This document shows, in pieces, positions 1 to 12,700 of a DNA stretch of 64,000 nt. The position numbers and the translations under genes are program-made. The stretch lies in NCBI RefSeq assembly GCF_041296385.1, contig NC_091022.1:25315967-25379966 (forward strand), given 5' to 3'. This DNA is from Aphelocoma coerulescens (Eukaryota; Chordata; Aves; Passeriformes; Corvidae). The notes under the pieces were generated by a model. It saw only the letters and a program-made list of their open reading frames with translations. It was not told where the DNA came from and did not search any database. Positions within the stretch are counted from its first letter, which is position 1; each line of letters opens with the position of its first letter.

Positions 1-3000
1 ACCTGTTTCTGACATCTCAGCTGCCTAACAGGCTCATTGCACCCATTTTTGCCTCACAGTGTCAACACACCCTTAACGTGCCCAGGAGCTTGAGGGTTTC
101 AAGCACACAAACTGGGAGAAAATCAACAAACAATACAGGCCATGCTGGTGCTCTTCAAAGTGTGAGCCAATGCTGCCTTTGATGCTATACACAAAGCTTC
201 CTTGTTCTTGTTTTCCTAATTCCTGCACATCAGATTGCAACATATGGCCAGTTTCAGCAATTGACAAAATATTTCCTTTCTATTCTGTTCACGTCACAGC
301 TTTCTGGAGCCTTGGCTTAGCAAATGACAACTGAGAAACAGTGACATGCCCTCTGTGTTTGAAAGCAAATCACAACAGCAGCAGCAGCAACTCAGCTTCT
401 GTCACCCACAACTCCCATCCCTTCATGCAGGATGGCTGCTCTGTTGTTTTATTCCAGTTTTGATTATCCCCTTTCCACTCGTGATCTGTCCAAGACATAG
501 GCAGATATTGAGAGTATCTGAAACAGAACACATTATCTGCTGCTCTACCAGAGGCTCCAGATAACTGACAGACAGGGCAGAGGAAAGGGGCTGAAGAGAT
601 ACACCACTCATTAACAGCTTGAATACTCATAGGGTTGTACATTTAAACCACTTAGTGTTAAAATCTGGCATTTACTCCCCAACTGACCTATCCTAAAACT
701 CCCCAACAAGAGCTCCAACCTAAACTCCCACTGCAATTATTACCATCACCTCCTAATTCTCACAGAATACTTTCCTCAGCAGATCTCACAAAGAAAGTTG
801 GGGGTTTTCCCCATTGCAGAGGGGAGGTGATCGGCCCAGGGCCACCATGTGGCAGGACTGCAAACACAACCCAGATCTATTGGGGCAGTGGATAACGTGA
901 CCTGGGACATCTGACATAAGGAGAAGGAGATTCACCAGTTGGTTGGTGACCATAAGTAAAGGTTTTGTACACACACACACAAGTTACACATCAGTGGAAT
1001 CACCAGCAGCATTCCCAGCATTTGGAGGTTCCTGCAGGACAAACTGGAAACTTGAGGGACAATTTGCAAGCACAGGATTGAAGACTCTTCCTGTTATAAA
1101 ACCAACATGTCCCCACTAATCTTAATTTCATGTCCCTTCAAACAACAGGCCAAACACAGCTGTAGTGGCCTGGGGATGAATCAGAGGAACAGAATGTTAA
1201 TTCCATATAGAGTTAATTGGAAAAGAAAAACTCTTCCTGCAAAATTAACAGTGAAAAAATAAAATAAAAAAAAATCATAGTGCAATGATTGCTTGGGTGT
1301 GTTCTGTTCCCTTTTTCTCCAGAGACTAAATTCCCTGCTTAAATCTTTCCCAAAGCACCAGGGTGGTGGTTGTTTTCTGAGGCTCCCTGGCCAGCAAGCC
1401 TGAGGAGAGGTTTCTGTAGCCGGGAGCTCGACCCACAAAGGTTAACCAAACTACAGCTCCAGAGGGGATATTATACAAATGTACCCAAATTGAAACATGA
1501 CCCTTTTTTTCCCCTTCCTTTTTCCTGAAACATCTTCCTTTTCAGGATTCTGAAGGCAAACAAACTTTTGCCCCTGCTTCCCACAAGCAGACCCTGTCCC
1601 ACAAAAAAAAGAGCAACAGAAAGTGTGTTTAGTTGTGTCATTTTTGGGGGGTTCTGGGGAGAAGGGGCAGCCCCCTTGGCTGGGTCCTGGCTCACCCATC
1701 TCTGGAGAAGAGAGAAAGAAGAGCCGAGGCTGGGGAAGCCAAAGCTGCTGCTCTTCTGAGCTTCCCTTCATCTTCCCCTTCGCTTCCCTTCCCATCCAGG
1801 GCTTGGTGAGGACTGCAGCAGCTCTGGAATCTTAGTGTGGGTTGCCCACATTAGTCTGGCACACCGTTTGGGTGGCACACTTGCACATGAATTCTTTTTT
1901 TTTTTTAACCTTTTTTCATTCAGGGAAAAATACAGAAAATTTTATTTGACAGAGCAGTGAGCTTTAACACTGCAGAGGCTTTATTTTTCTTACTCCCATA
2001 ATCTTCCCCCGCTGTGGCAGTACGTGGGGATAAAGGAAGAAGAAAGTTACTTTTCAAAATTGCAGCAAGATCTGTCCAGATTCCATCACTCCGTTTATTC
2101 CCTTGGCACCCTGAAAATGAGAGCATGTGCAAAGGGTTTGCAGAGCAGGAAGGACTTCAATTGGATTTGCTAATGAAAGCCATGGAAGTTTCTTAGATGG
2201 GGGGAAAAAGTGATTTTTCAATTGTCCTTGACTTTTTGTTTTTCTCTTCAGGCTGGAATAGAAAAACTTACTCATTCTCAAGACATTCACTGGAACTTTT
2301 TGAGATATAAAAGACTATGACAAGCACTAGGCCTCCGTTCATAAAGCAGAAAAAGAAATGAGCGCCAATTTGTTGGAGAAATTTACTGGAATAATCTCAT
2401 TCCAAAATCTCGGGGACTCTTCTGCCCAAGCAACAGCACCTGTGGTTCTGTTTTCTGTTTGGAGAGCACCATGTCCAGGCATTTTCCAGATCCAGTTCCA
2501 GGGAAGCGGATTTCGTCAGGGAAATCTAGAATTCAGTGGAGTTTTAGGAGCTGCCAATGATTTCTTGCCAGAATCTTTTAAATTTTTTGTAATATTTTTT
2601 TGCTTGCTCTTTTATCAGATGGAATTTCCTACTTTCCCCTCCCACTGTTTTTTCCTTTCCATTTAAAACACAGATGTATTTTTTCAAAACATCTTATTAT
2701 AAATGTATTTCTCTCTTCCAGAGAAGGACTAATAGTCTGTTTTTTTTGTACCAGCTGTAATAAGGACAGACCACATCAAACTTTAAGAGTTCAAATATCA
2801 GCTGACATTGTGGAAATCCAAAGCCATTTTTCAACTGGATAAATCTCCCTGATTTTTGATATAACGCCATATCACGAAACTTGCTGCCTTTAAGGTCTTG
2901 TTGCTCAAAATATCAGTGCTACATCACTAAAAATCAAAGAAATTACTTTACCTGTGTTTTGTTTTTTTTTTATTTTCATGGTCAGCTCATAACACAGTAT

Positions 3001-3329
3001 TATATAAACTCACTATTCCCTTCACCTTGGATGACTTTGTATTTTGGCTGAGGGTCATTCCATACTGCTGCTGAGTACTTGGGTATTAAATCTGAGGGGG
3101 ACATCTGTGTTCTTCCCAGGTTCAGTGGAGAGAGACAGACCTTGCCCGAAATGATTCAGACCAAGTGTGGTCTCAGCCTCTCATCTTTGAATAAAAGGGA
3201 CTCCACCAGGACTTGTATTTTTCTCCTTTGATTACAGGAAGAAGAAATAATTTCTGTGACTGGAGAGACTCTACCTTTCTGCAGCTCAGGATGGGTGTTC
3301 TACATGTGTCAGTCTCTGGAAATTCCTGT
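1..3329. other. Non-coding background, no gene seen
   Basis: This stretch shows only short open frames (none above about 124 codons), most of them overlapped by frames on the other strand and without recognisable domains. It holds a short (CA)n run near 971-982, homopolymer T and A tracts, and a faint MIR-like segment at about 805-878 that is listed separately. I see no promoter, tRNA-like or splice-flanked coding exon that I could defend. An exon of a poorly conserved gene could still be missed by eye. Confidence 0.6.
805..878 (-). repeat. Possible MIR/CORE-SINE-like fossil
   Basis: The order of short blocks (a CCCCATT-like block, a purine-rich block, a GGCCCAGGGCCAC-like block, then a TGGCAGGA block and an ACCCAGATCT block) resembles the reverse complement of the MIR core, which reads like a run ending in a trinucleotide-rich stretch around 'cccaaggtcac'. 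Divergence is high and the match is from memory of the family consensus, so the call is weak. A RepeatMasker run with the Amniota library would settle it. Confidence 0.3.
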
Positions 3330-3530
3330 CAGCTGCTGGAAATTCCCCATGAAGGAATGGACAGAGCAGTGGCCAAGTTCCTGCTGCTGGAGATTTTCGG
3401 AGCTGAACTGGGCAAGTCCCTTGCACAATCTGACTGACTTTGAAGCCAGCGCTGCCGGGCGCGGGGTGTTGGACTGAGATCTGCAGAGCACCCTGCCAAC
3501 CTAAATCATTCCATGCATTTATGAAAGAAG
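3330..3530 (+). repeat. CR1 LINE 3' end, truncated
   Basis: The segment ends with the characteristic CR1 tail in plus orientation. A CTTTGAAGCCAG block is followed by a GC-rich block and GTTGGACTGAGATC, then a CCAACCTAAATCATTCCATG terminus that corresponds to the usual ATTCTATG 3' repeat of CR1. Upstream, a block around 3381-3415 (GGAGATTTTC, then AACTGGGCAAG) fits the preceding CR1 segment. The 5' boundary is approximate. As usual for CR1 the copy is strongly 5'-truncated and carries no coding sequence. Its divergence from the usual tail suggests an old insertion. Confidence 0.75.
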
Positions 3531-4308
3531 CTTTACAGGAGCTGGCATTACAGAATGAAGTGCCCCAGCAGAACGTTTTCCAAACCACATAAAACAGGTA
3601 CATTACAGAATTCGCAGAAGAGCACACGAGTTCCCAAATCAGGCCCTTCCAGGTAGTCAATCAAACCCATCATCCTCTTCCTGCAGTGGCCAGTGGCAGA
3701 GGCTTCAGAGAGAAGTGTGTGGAGCCCACAATAAACAACACAAAGGAGAAATTCCCCCCTAATGCTATGCAGCCAGTAATGGGTTGGTGCCCTGGAGCAC
3801 ATGGCTTATTATCCTCATTAGATTTGCACCTATGCAGCCTCACCGGGGATGTTCTCACTGCTCAAGCCAAGAACATGTTTTCTTGGCACACATCTGAGGT
3901 GATACAGAGCTTGCTCAGGCCTTTGCTACTCAAGCTAAGCTACTGCATGCCAATAAAATCTTTACACCACACCGTCTTGCATTAGGCAATATATATTTAC
4001 ACAGTCTGTGTGGTAACAGTAAGGGTTGTTGTTTTTTTTTAAAGGCAGAAGTATGTAATAAATGACATCCCTTCAAACACACACAGACTTTACATTTCAG
4101 CACCTTCTGCCTTGCCGTCCTCCTACAACCTCAGCTCCTATATTTTGTTATGAAATTTATAGGTTTATGCATACCAAAATTGTGTGTGTGTGTGGACTGT
4201 TACTGCCAGGGTGGTCTTTGAGAAAAGAAGCAAGTAAGATGCTCAAATTTGATTACAGGATATAATAAAAGTCAAGACTTCTTCCAGCTCATTCTCACAT
4301 AGTCCCAT

Positions 4309-4338
4309 GAAAGAAGAAGAAGAAGAAAAAAAAATCTT
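4309..4338. repeat. (GAA)n microsatellite with A-run
   Basis: About six GAA/AGA units run into a run of nine A residues. This is a simple sequence repeat of the kind prone to length variation. No functional role is implied. Confidence 0.85.
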
Positions 4339-4546
4339 TCCTTTTTTTCCCTTTTTCTATAAAGGAACTTTTTTCTCCCCACCCAACAGAGCTGGCAGTG
4401 ATAGCCAATTTTCCTGTGTTTGAACCTTTGAGTGTGCACTTCAGAACCTCACGTGGTGAAAACTAACCCCAGAATACCCAGGAGACAGCTGAAAAACCCA
4501 TTTTAAGGGCAACGCTTTGATTTCTTCACATACACAAAATTGAACT

Positions 4547-4580
4547 TCTTTTTTTTTTTTCTTTTTTTTTTCTTTTTTTT
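4547..4580. repeat. Poly-T/pyrimidine tract
   Basis: Runs of T are interrupted only by single C residues over about 34 bases and end in CAG. Such a tract followed by CAG resembles a polypyrimidine tract and 3' splice site, but no coding exon follows, so I treat it as low-complexity DNA. Confidence 0.8.
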
Positions 4581-6496
4581 CAGTCAGGAAAAATCTCCAG
4601 TCTCTGAGTGAAGGGAAAACTGCAGTGATTACTCCTGCCTTTAGATGGCTGGATAAATATTTACCCTATAAGACTGTATATTAAGGAATGAGGGTTTTTT
4701 CTTTTTTTTCCTCCCCAAAATACTGTTTCAGTGTCTCAGCAACTATGAATGGTGCTGGTGTCTCTCCCAATGTGGGCAGCCATTTTGCTGATGCATCATC
4801 TCACCTTTGCTGGAAAAGGATTAGAGACCAACACCATTAGCATCAGTGGCAGAATTCCCAGGCGTTGCTTCACTGCGCCCCACATCTTGTGTTGTTGCTT
4901 ATGTCGAGGCAAAATAAACACAGAGTGGTCTAAATGCCCCACTAGGACCAAATCAGATCTTTCTGCAGCCACCTTGCACTTACTTTTCACAGTTATGAAT
5001 AACTAACCAAGGGGCCAGGCTGTGATGGCTGAGAACTGTCCAATTTTGGTTGTGTGGGACCACCACTCTCCCTCCTGCATCAGCCTCAGAGTTAGTCCAA
5101 GAAACTCCACTCCCCATTCAAAACAAGCATATTTATATAGGAAAAAACCATTTAAAAGTAGTTATTTAGCAGATTCTCTAATTTTCTTAGTCCCTAGAGG
5201 AGCGGGCTTTTAATATCTCTTTGCACAGGGAGAGCCAGATAGATTGTAATAATTTCACTGATGTTATATAGTATTTTACCCCACAAGAAGTCCCACTGGA
5301 AGGAGTGAGTAAGAAACCCATCTGGTATAAGGAGAACAAAAGCAAGAAGAAGGGAGCTGCCAAATCACACTGGTTGGCTTCCCCCAAGATTTTTCCCAAA
5401 CCCCCAAAAAAGTCCTCCATGATGACAAAACTCCTTTACAATTGGCTGGCTGCTGCTGAAATCAATGATGTGATAAATACAAGCAAAATCTCTAAGAAAA
5501 ACGCAAAGCAGTGAATTAAGCGTAGTCTTGGGGAAGATTGCTGCGTGGAACAAAAAAAATATCCAATATGCCTATGTACTGGTGACAGCTTGAACTAATT
5601 TGGATAAAAATAAAAAGTTTTGAAAAGCAAAATCCAAAGAGGAAGAAAATATACAGTAGATGTTGCCATTTCTGCAAGTTTTTGAAACAAAAACAAAACG
5701 ACAAACTGAAGTTTAATTGAAATGTTGTACAACTAATTTTGTGGTATTTGCTTCTTCTGTAAGAAATTCCCTGGCACTAATGGATACAGCATCACACAGC
5801 AATGATCTGAGAGGTCATTTCCACAGCAACCTTTACTGGTAAGAACCATGGGTGGAGCACAATATAGGCTCAATCATACAAATAAAAAAAACCCTGAAAA
5901 AAAGAACATATTGTTTCATCATAGAACTGTCACTACAATGTTAAAGTAGTGCCAACAACAGCATTTACTGATGATGAAATTATTATTTGTATTACAAGAG
6001 AAGTTATATATTGTGCATGAAAAAGCAAATTCTTCCATTTCTGAGGGTTTTATCCTCTAATTTAAATTACGTTTTCCGGTATTAGAAGCCTTATTAAGAA
6101 AGCACTATGGATTTCAGCAGAGCCTCTTCCTTTTGCATCCATTCAAGCAGCAGTGATGCTGTGTGACAGAATGGCATTATCCAGGTTACTGGAATGACAG
6201 AGAGGGAATTTAACCTAAGCTTTCTTTCAGTTTTCTCCAGTACACTTTGCATTCAGCAGAAAGGCACTGTGACACAGACAGAGCATTCTTCCTCGGCCAA
6301 CAAAGTCCCTGCAATATCTGTTGTTCTCAGCGTAAAATCTTTCACTCATTAAGGAAACCTGGGTTTTCTCAAGGTGAATTTTCCTCCTCTCCTTACTTCC
6401 ACTCCCACTGCCCGCCTCAACCCCAGCTTCATTCATCAAGTGAGGGAAAAATGAAGCAACTTAGGTTCACCATTAAGTGCCACAGGTCTCCAGTAA

Positions 6497-6520
6497 GAAC
6501 ATAGTATAGCTACTATGTTC
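6497..6520. repeat. Perfect inverted repeat, 10-bp arms, 4-nt loop
   Basis: The left arm GAACATAGTA and the right arm TACTATGTTC are exact reverse complements separated by TAGC. CTCC and GGAG lie just outside the arms and could extend the pairing after a small internal loop. The RNA form would be a short hairpin, shorter than a normal microRNA precursor. No gene is adjacent. Confidence 0.9.
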
Positions 6521-8291
6521 AGCAGGAGGGAGTGAGAGAGAGACGACAGAGCGATGCAGTTCCTTCCAAGCACAACAAACATGACGTTGAGAAATGCAGT
6601 TGGAGTTAACTCTGGATAAGCCTCACCTCAGCTTGGCAGCCAGCTCTCCAGAATTTCTGGATAACAAATACAGCACTGGAGATAAGGCAGGAGGTTTCTC
6701 ATCCCCTTCATCTGAGCTCTTCCCTCCAGCAGCTAAGCCAGCGTTTTGGCCTCTAGGCCTTGCGTCAGAAATAGTCATCCATTAGCCCAAAGTACACACA
6801 ACATCCAAAAAGAATTAAATCCAACGCACAGATTGTGCCCATCTTGAAAATGGGCAGTCACCCACACCATGCTGGGAACACATCCTCAAACTGAGGGAAT
6901 TGAAATACAATTTTTTTTGGTGATCAATCATCTTGGACTCGTACGTGTTTGGGACTGATGGTGAGACAAAACTGCTGCGTCAAACAAGAATTGCAGAAGA
7001 CCATTAACCTGCACTCTCCTACGCCAACAGAGAGCAATTCCCATAAAATGGCCATGTGTAAGCTGGTTTTGAACCACTCACACCTTGCCTGATGCCAGTT
7101 CCCAGCACGTTCACTACAACTGAACACAGAGAAGGTTATGTCCGTACCTCAGGACCCTTCCCCGTTTGCTATCAGCACCCACATAATACCATGCTTCTCA
7201 CTGCCCTCTGTGGCATGTAGAAGTGAAATAAAATTATTAGGTGGCTACAGTTATACCACAGAATTGGTTTTCAGGGAAGACATCTGAAGCCCCATGCACC
7301 ATAATGCAGGAAACACAGAACAGCTTTATAGGCCTTCCCCTGCCCCCACAGGGGCTGAGGATCTTGGAGCGTCCCTGCATCTGTCAAGTGTGATGTTTAT
7401 TTCCTCCGTGGAACAAGCTATCTTTATGGAATGAAATGACTGCCCTTCATATATTAAAATAACACCTCCTTAGGAGAGGCTTCCATGGGCACAGGCTATA
7501 GCCCACTTCATAAAGGGAACATTTACACTGCAGAAAACTTTAAAGTAGCTCAGGATTGGAGCAAGACCAATTGGGAAGCACTGGGACACGGACATTTCGT
7601 CTTTGCTATGAAATTACAGACCAAGCAAAGGCTGGGGTTTGGTTGTTTATTGTTGGGGATTTGTTAACTGACTTTTCTGTGTTTCAAAGCCTCATTGCTA
7701 GAAACAAAGAAAGCTTAAATGTGGATTTTTAATAGTACTGTTAAATTTAATAGACATTTTGTGCAGCTTTGCGCTGAAATTGTTTATATACATGGCTGGC
7801 TTCATACCCTGGTGCTTTTACTTCATGCTAAACTATGTAAACCTTCTGCTGGGAACACAACTACTTTTGTATCCAGGAAGCAGGGCTTTGAAGCATAATG
7901 TGTAAAAGTGAGTGGGATTTCAACACACGATACTTAAGTGCCATTCTTCGCCCCATGTGGACAATGTATTTCTTGTCAGTGCAACAAGGTTTGCAGAGAA
8001 AACAAGAAGACAACGTCTTTAGATACTAGTCAGTTAGTAAACCCTGACATTTTGGAGCTCTGCATTAAGTAATCAACTGTATAAAATGAAAGCACTTGGG
8101 TGCCTTTCTTAAACCTTCAGTTGTGCATCACAAACCTTTTCCTGAAAGCATTCTGAGTGAAATGCCCATTTTTCCACACACCCTTTCCAGCACCTGGTCT
8201 TTAAACTTGGTTTCCTGCCATGGAATGCTCCCTTTGTCCATGTACAGATGTTACCAACTCATAAACTACATTTGATTGTCCTGTTTTTCAA

Positions 8292-8309
8292 TTTTTTTTT
8301 TTTTTTTTT
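8292..8309. repeat. Poly-T tract
   Basis: An uninterrupted run of about 18 T residues. It could be the A-tail of a retroposed sequence on the minus strand, but no body of such an element is recognisable beside it. Confidence 0.85.
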
Positions 8310-8404
8310 ACTACTTACAAAATATGGGTTAGAGGTTTAACTGAGGGAATCCCCACTAGGATACAAGAAATTGGTTTAATTCTTGGTTTTGCCAAAATAA
8401 CTCC

Positions 8405-8525
8405 TTGGTAACCTGATCAATATTAGCTTCAGTGTTGAACTTGACTTTGAAGCTGCCATCTGAATGGCAATCTGGAGTACAGGACCTCCAGAGATGCTTC
8501 CAACCTAAATTATTCTATCATTTCA
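8405..8525 (+). repeat. CR1 LINE 3' tail fragment
   Basis: A plus-strand CR1 tail is visible: AACTTGACTTTGAAGCTGCC, later GGACCTCCAGAGATGCTTCC and then AACCTAAATTATTCTATCAT, which matches the order and wording of the CR1 3' terminus. The copy is short and heavily truncated at its 5' side. The start coordinate is approximate. Confidence 0.8.
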
Positions 8526-9574
8526 TTATTAGATGGTGCCTATTGGTCTGTAATGAGGACTACACCTCCCTGCTGCCATGAACATTGCTGAGGAGAAATC
8601 ATAAAGTGACTGAGAAGTTGTGCTTCATGATGATGGAAGCCATAGAAATAGATGTTCAAATTTCTCACTCTTCTTTATTTTCACTATGTGTTTAACTGAA
8701 ACTACAAACATCACACAGCTTTTGCTGAAGTATTTTTTTTACCTCAATAAAGCAACAAAATCTGAGCAATATATGCTGAATGCAAGTAGTACCTACTGAG
8801 TATCTGGACTTTATAAGACAGTCTCAAAATATGACCTAAGTATATATCCAAGAAGGGGCTTTCAGGAAAATTCACTCTGTCAGAAAACTCAGAGATCCTG
8901 AACAAGTTCACACCCTTCTTCTCAGGTCTCCCACTCATGATGCTCACTCTACTAGCTCATGATGCCAAGCACTCACTTCATATTTTACTTGATGTGTAAA
9001 TTTAAGCCAAGAGTCTCCTTTTCACTGAATACTGTGAAACCTGTGTCTTGCCTAGAAACTTCAGCATTCCCATGCCTAAAAGAATTAACCAATTCCCTTG
9101 TGATTACTATCTTACATTCCTATCATACACCTAGATGTCTGCTTGTTTCCATCCATCACACAGAATACACCATTCTTCTCCTAAATCATTGCTGGAAATC
9201 TGATTTCTTTCTGAAATCCATTACAGCCACTTTGGCAAGGAGAATCAAATCAGGATTTCACAGACTGACCATGTGCATTCAAGGGTTTCAAAGCTTCAGT
9301 TTCCTGCTCACAGAAGAAACATTTTCTTTTTAACTCCCTCTCAAGAGTGCTGGAGGAAGCCAGGGGTATCTGACATATTTTGGCTTGCTCTAACTAATAC
9401 TTCATGGTCTGATGATGAACATAATAGGCCATAGGCTGGGTATTGTGCTGAAATTGTATGTCCAGCATTAATTGTTGGGAGCTGGAATCTAAATCAGATG
9501 GCCCAGTTCAGACTGACATAACCCAACAGGTTGTTCTTCACACCTGAGTGACAAATAAATCAGTGTTGGCCCGA

Positions 9575-9660
9575 GAGCACGTGACATTGCGCTGTTTATG
9601 ACAGCGCCGGCGCAAACCGACTGGGAAAGAAAGAGGCACACATGTGAGCACGCACATCCA
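9575..9660. other. CpG-retaining block with nested inverted repeats (candidate regulatory DNA)
   Basis: About eight CpG dinucleotides fall in roughly 85 bases, while the surrounding DNA is CpG-poor. It contains an E-box (CACGTG near 9579-9584). GCGCTGT at 9589-9595 pairs with ACAGCGC at 9601-9607 across a 5-nt loop, and an alternative pairing joins TTGCGC at 9587-9592 with GCGCAA at 9610-9615. Retained CpGs in otherwise non-coding DNA can mark conserved, unmethylated regulatory sequence, but conservation was not tested. Confidence 0.3.
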
Positions 9661-9661
9661 T

Positions 9662-9739
9662 AAATACATGGAAATTATTCAGGCTCCGTGTTGCTGCAGA
9701 AAATACATGGAAATTATTCAGGCTCTGTGTTGCTGCAGC
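9662..9739. repeat. 39-bp tandem duplication, two copies
   Basis: Copy one spans 9662-9700 and copy two spans 9701-9739. Both begin AAATACATGGAAATTATTCA and end TTGCTGCAG plus one base. Within the shared 38 bases I find one difference (C versus T at the seventh base after TTCAGG). The near identity points to a fairly recent local duplication. Confidence 0.95.
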
Positions 9740-12700
9740 TGCTAAGCTTTTACATTAGGGACTATTTTAAAGCTCGTTAAAAAGAAACATTTTGTCTCGG
9801 CTTTAATGCGACCGAGCAATTTCACTTTCCCTGTGTGCCAATTCTCTTCTCCTTTCTCAGGATGTCTCCCTGAGTCAAGAAGAGCCTTTCCAAACCCTGA
9901 TGTACAACTCAGAAGCTTTACTAACACAACCAGAACAATACCACCTTGTCAAATGCCGGAGCCTTTATGCGAGTGCTTCAGCAGGACAGCTGAGGAAATT
10001 AGTCCTGGCTGGAGCCAACTGGTCTGTGCACAGCTTGGGGAGGTAGGGAGCAAAAGTTACAGGACTCAAAGGGAGCAGGAGGAGAGAGAATTGTTGCTGA
10101 AAAATTATTTTTCGTAGAAACAGCATTGCTACAACAGAGTTCCAGTGTTAGAAAAGGCATCATTAAGCAGAACATACTTTTGAAGGCAAAGAAACTCGGG
10201 CAATTAAGATGGTTGTATTAGTTCAAATGTTGTGTGGGAGGAGGTATCATTTGATTGACATTAATTGCTTCTATTAGGGCTGTGTGTACTATACTTCAGC
10301 CAGGCACCAATAGAGGCATACAATCCATGGATTAGGCAGAGGACAGTGGCTCTTTTGTAGCTCCTGGAGTGCACTTGGAGCTGAATGACAGTCTGTGAAG
10401 CATGGAGTCGGACTGCCAAGAAATCCCAGTGGAGCTTAACATCACAGGTGGAAATAGTCTCCTGAAAGGTCTTGTCACCTGCTCTAATTGCTGAGTTTAA
10501 ATGTTTCAAGGCTTTAGCATCCGTAAGCAACCTCTCTCTTCAATGCAGCCATAGGGAAAGGCCCATCTGAGCCTCTCTGGCCTATTGGTCACCTTAGCAA
10601 ACATCTCCCAGCCAAAAAGACTCCTGAAGACAGTAACCTGAGGTTGGCTTCCCTTCCAGCACTCATGGCTCGCCAGCCTCATTAACCACTAAAAGCAGAT
10701 GGCCAGAGGAGCAGCATTTCTCACAGCTGCAGCATGAAGTCCAGATTCGCATCTCAGAAGGCACTTGGAGCACTGCACTACCATACTAGAAACAAATAAA
10801 TTCCTTTCTTTTCTTCCTCCCCTGATAATATGGCTCAGAAATCTCCTAAAGGCAGAAACAGCCTCCCTGTGCACATTCCACAGTCCTGATGAGCAGATCT
10901 AACAGTGGGAGAAAACCAACTACAATGTGGCTTGAGACAAGCAGCTTAGCTGAGATGCTTAATTTTTAGGTAACTGAAATTACATGAGATAAATCAGTCT
11001 CTCATCATTTTCCCATTGAAAAAATAGAGCTATTAGCACTTCCCTGTGAGCACACTCTGATGAAAACATTGTGAAATGCTCAGATGCACTGTCATAGCAA
11101 GACATGAAAGGATCTTCAGAGATGTTCCTCAGGGAACAGATCTGTAATTGCAGTTGAAGAAAGAGCTTGACAAAGATACACAACATCTCATCCCAAGGTG
11201 GGTGAACAGCTGACTTTTTTTTTTTAACTCACTGTCAGCAGTAATGAGGAACGTTGCTTTAGGTTGCCTTGAGCAGACATTAATTTTTCCCTTCTAGTTT
11301 TCTTAGTTTTGGTCACGTAAAAGTTTTTTGTTTCTAAATTCTCGAACTCACGTCTCACTTCATCTCTCAGAGGTTTTCCATCCCCTAAACAAAGCCCTTT
11401 TAAAGACAAGTGTGTATACACAACTTCAACAAGTTTCAAAATTAATTTTGTCTTGAAATAAGAAATCTAAATGTTTCTTTCAGAAATTATCAAAACAGAC
11501 CTTGGCCCAGGAGTGGAGTATGCAAGGGGAGGGCAGGGACATCACCACTCAGCACAGATTTCCAAACACTCTCAATTAACTCAAAAATTACTTTTCCCAG
11601 GAAAGAATCCATTTGTTCCCATACATCTGACCACTGTCAGTGGGCAGGGGGAACCCAGGCCTGATCCTGCTCTTCTCTGGGAGAAGAGCCCTGTGTTGGA
11701 CCTATCATCAAACCATCACAGGTTTAACTGCCTGTCCTGTAATGCTTACAGACAGTCATAAAAATGGAATTGTAATTCTTGCAATTACATTTTAGGAGTA
11801 GTTATAATGAATATTAAACAGCTTTAAACATCAAAGTATTGACTGAAGTGGAAAAATGGTATCTTTACTAGCAGCCTTTTCCCCTTGCTCAAAGAAGACG
11901 CAGAGAGGAAGGGAGAGCATGGGTTTTATCAGGGATGTCAGGAGCAATTTATAGGAGCCCAGTGACCTGCACTTTGAACTGGGCTCTCCACCTACAATCT
12001 GTATCATCCTATAAAAAGATAGGCTGTTATCTCCTTTGCTGCAGCCAGCCATCCCAACAGGAAGGGCAGGCTGCCTGCAATGCCTGAGGAAACACTCAGA
12101 CTATTAAAGGCAGACAAAGGTCCTCCTTTTTACTTTTTATTTTATGTGCACTGTTTGCTGAGCAGGATTGCTTTACAGTATCTCAAGAAGAGCAATTTGG
12201 GCCTTTTGAAAGTCAGCTCTGGCCATAAAAGCTATCCAGGAGAAAATCTGAACGGGATTGTCAGCACTGATGCTGCGATTTATTCTGGACTTTTTGGATG
12301 AGAGCAGAAAGAGGCCACGGTTAAGTTTTCCCAGCTGAACCCTGCCTGAGGCCGGGGGATGCCCAGAGAAATGCTGAGCCAGCCCAGCAGCCCCTCCTTC
12401 CCTCAGCTCTCTCAGATAGGCAATACATCCTGTGGCTCACGGAGAAAACGTGGGGATCCTGCAGGAGGACTGACCACTGGTATCTCGAACCCTCCCGAAG
12501 CCATGTGCACCACACTGGCCATCAGTGACTGGGTCAGCAGTTCAGCTGGCAGCACGTCATCATTGTGGCTGAAGCGTGACACACCCCTGTGAGATCAAGG
12601 CTCCTTCTGCACATGATTATTATTTATGTATAGCATGTGATAAAAATTTACAGTATCACAGGGAGGCTAAAGCTGAGACCAGGATCGGAACTGTAAAAAG

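Larger units (their letters stand above)
3531..8404. other. Non-coding background with microsatellites
   Basis: No gene is recognisable. The segment contains a short (TG)n near 4181-4192, a (GAA)n tract at 4309-4338, a pyrimidine tract at 4547-4580, a 10-bp-arm perfect inverted repeat at 6497-6520 and a T-run at 8292-8309. Open frames are below 100 codons and show no domain signatures. Confidence 0.6.

Noticed and set aside
4547..4583. Polypyrimidine tract followed by CAG, resembling a 3' splice site
   Set aside because: No open, coding-like exon follows.
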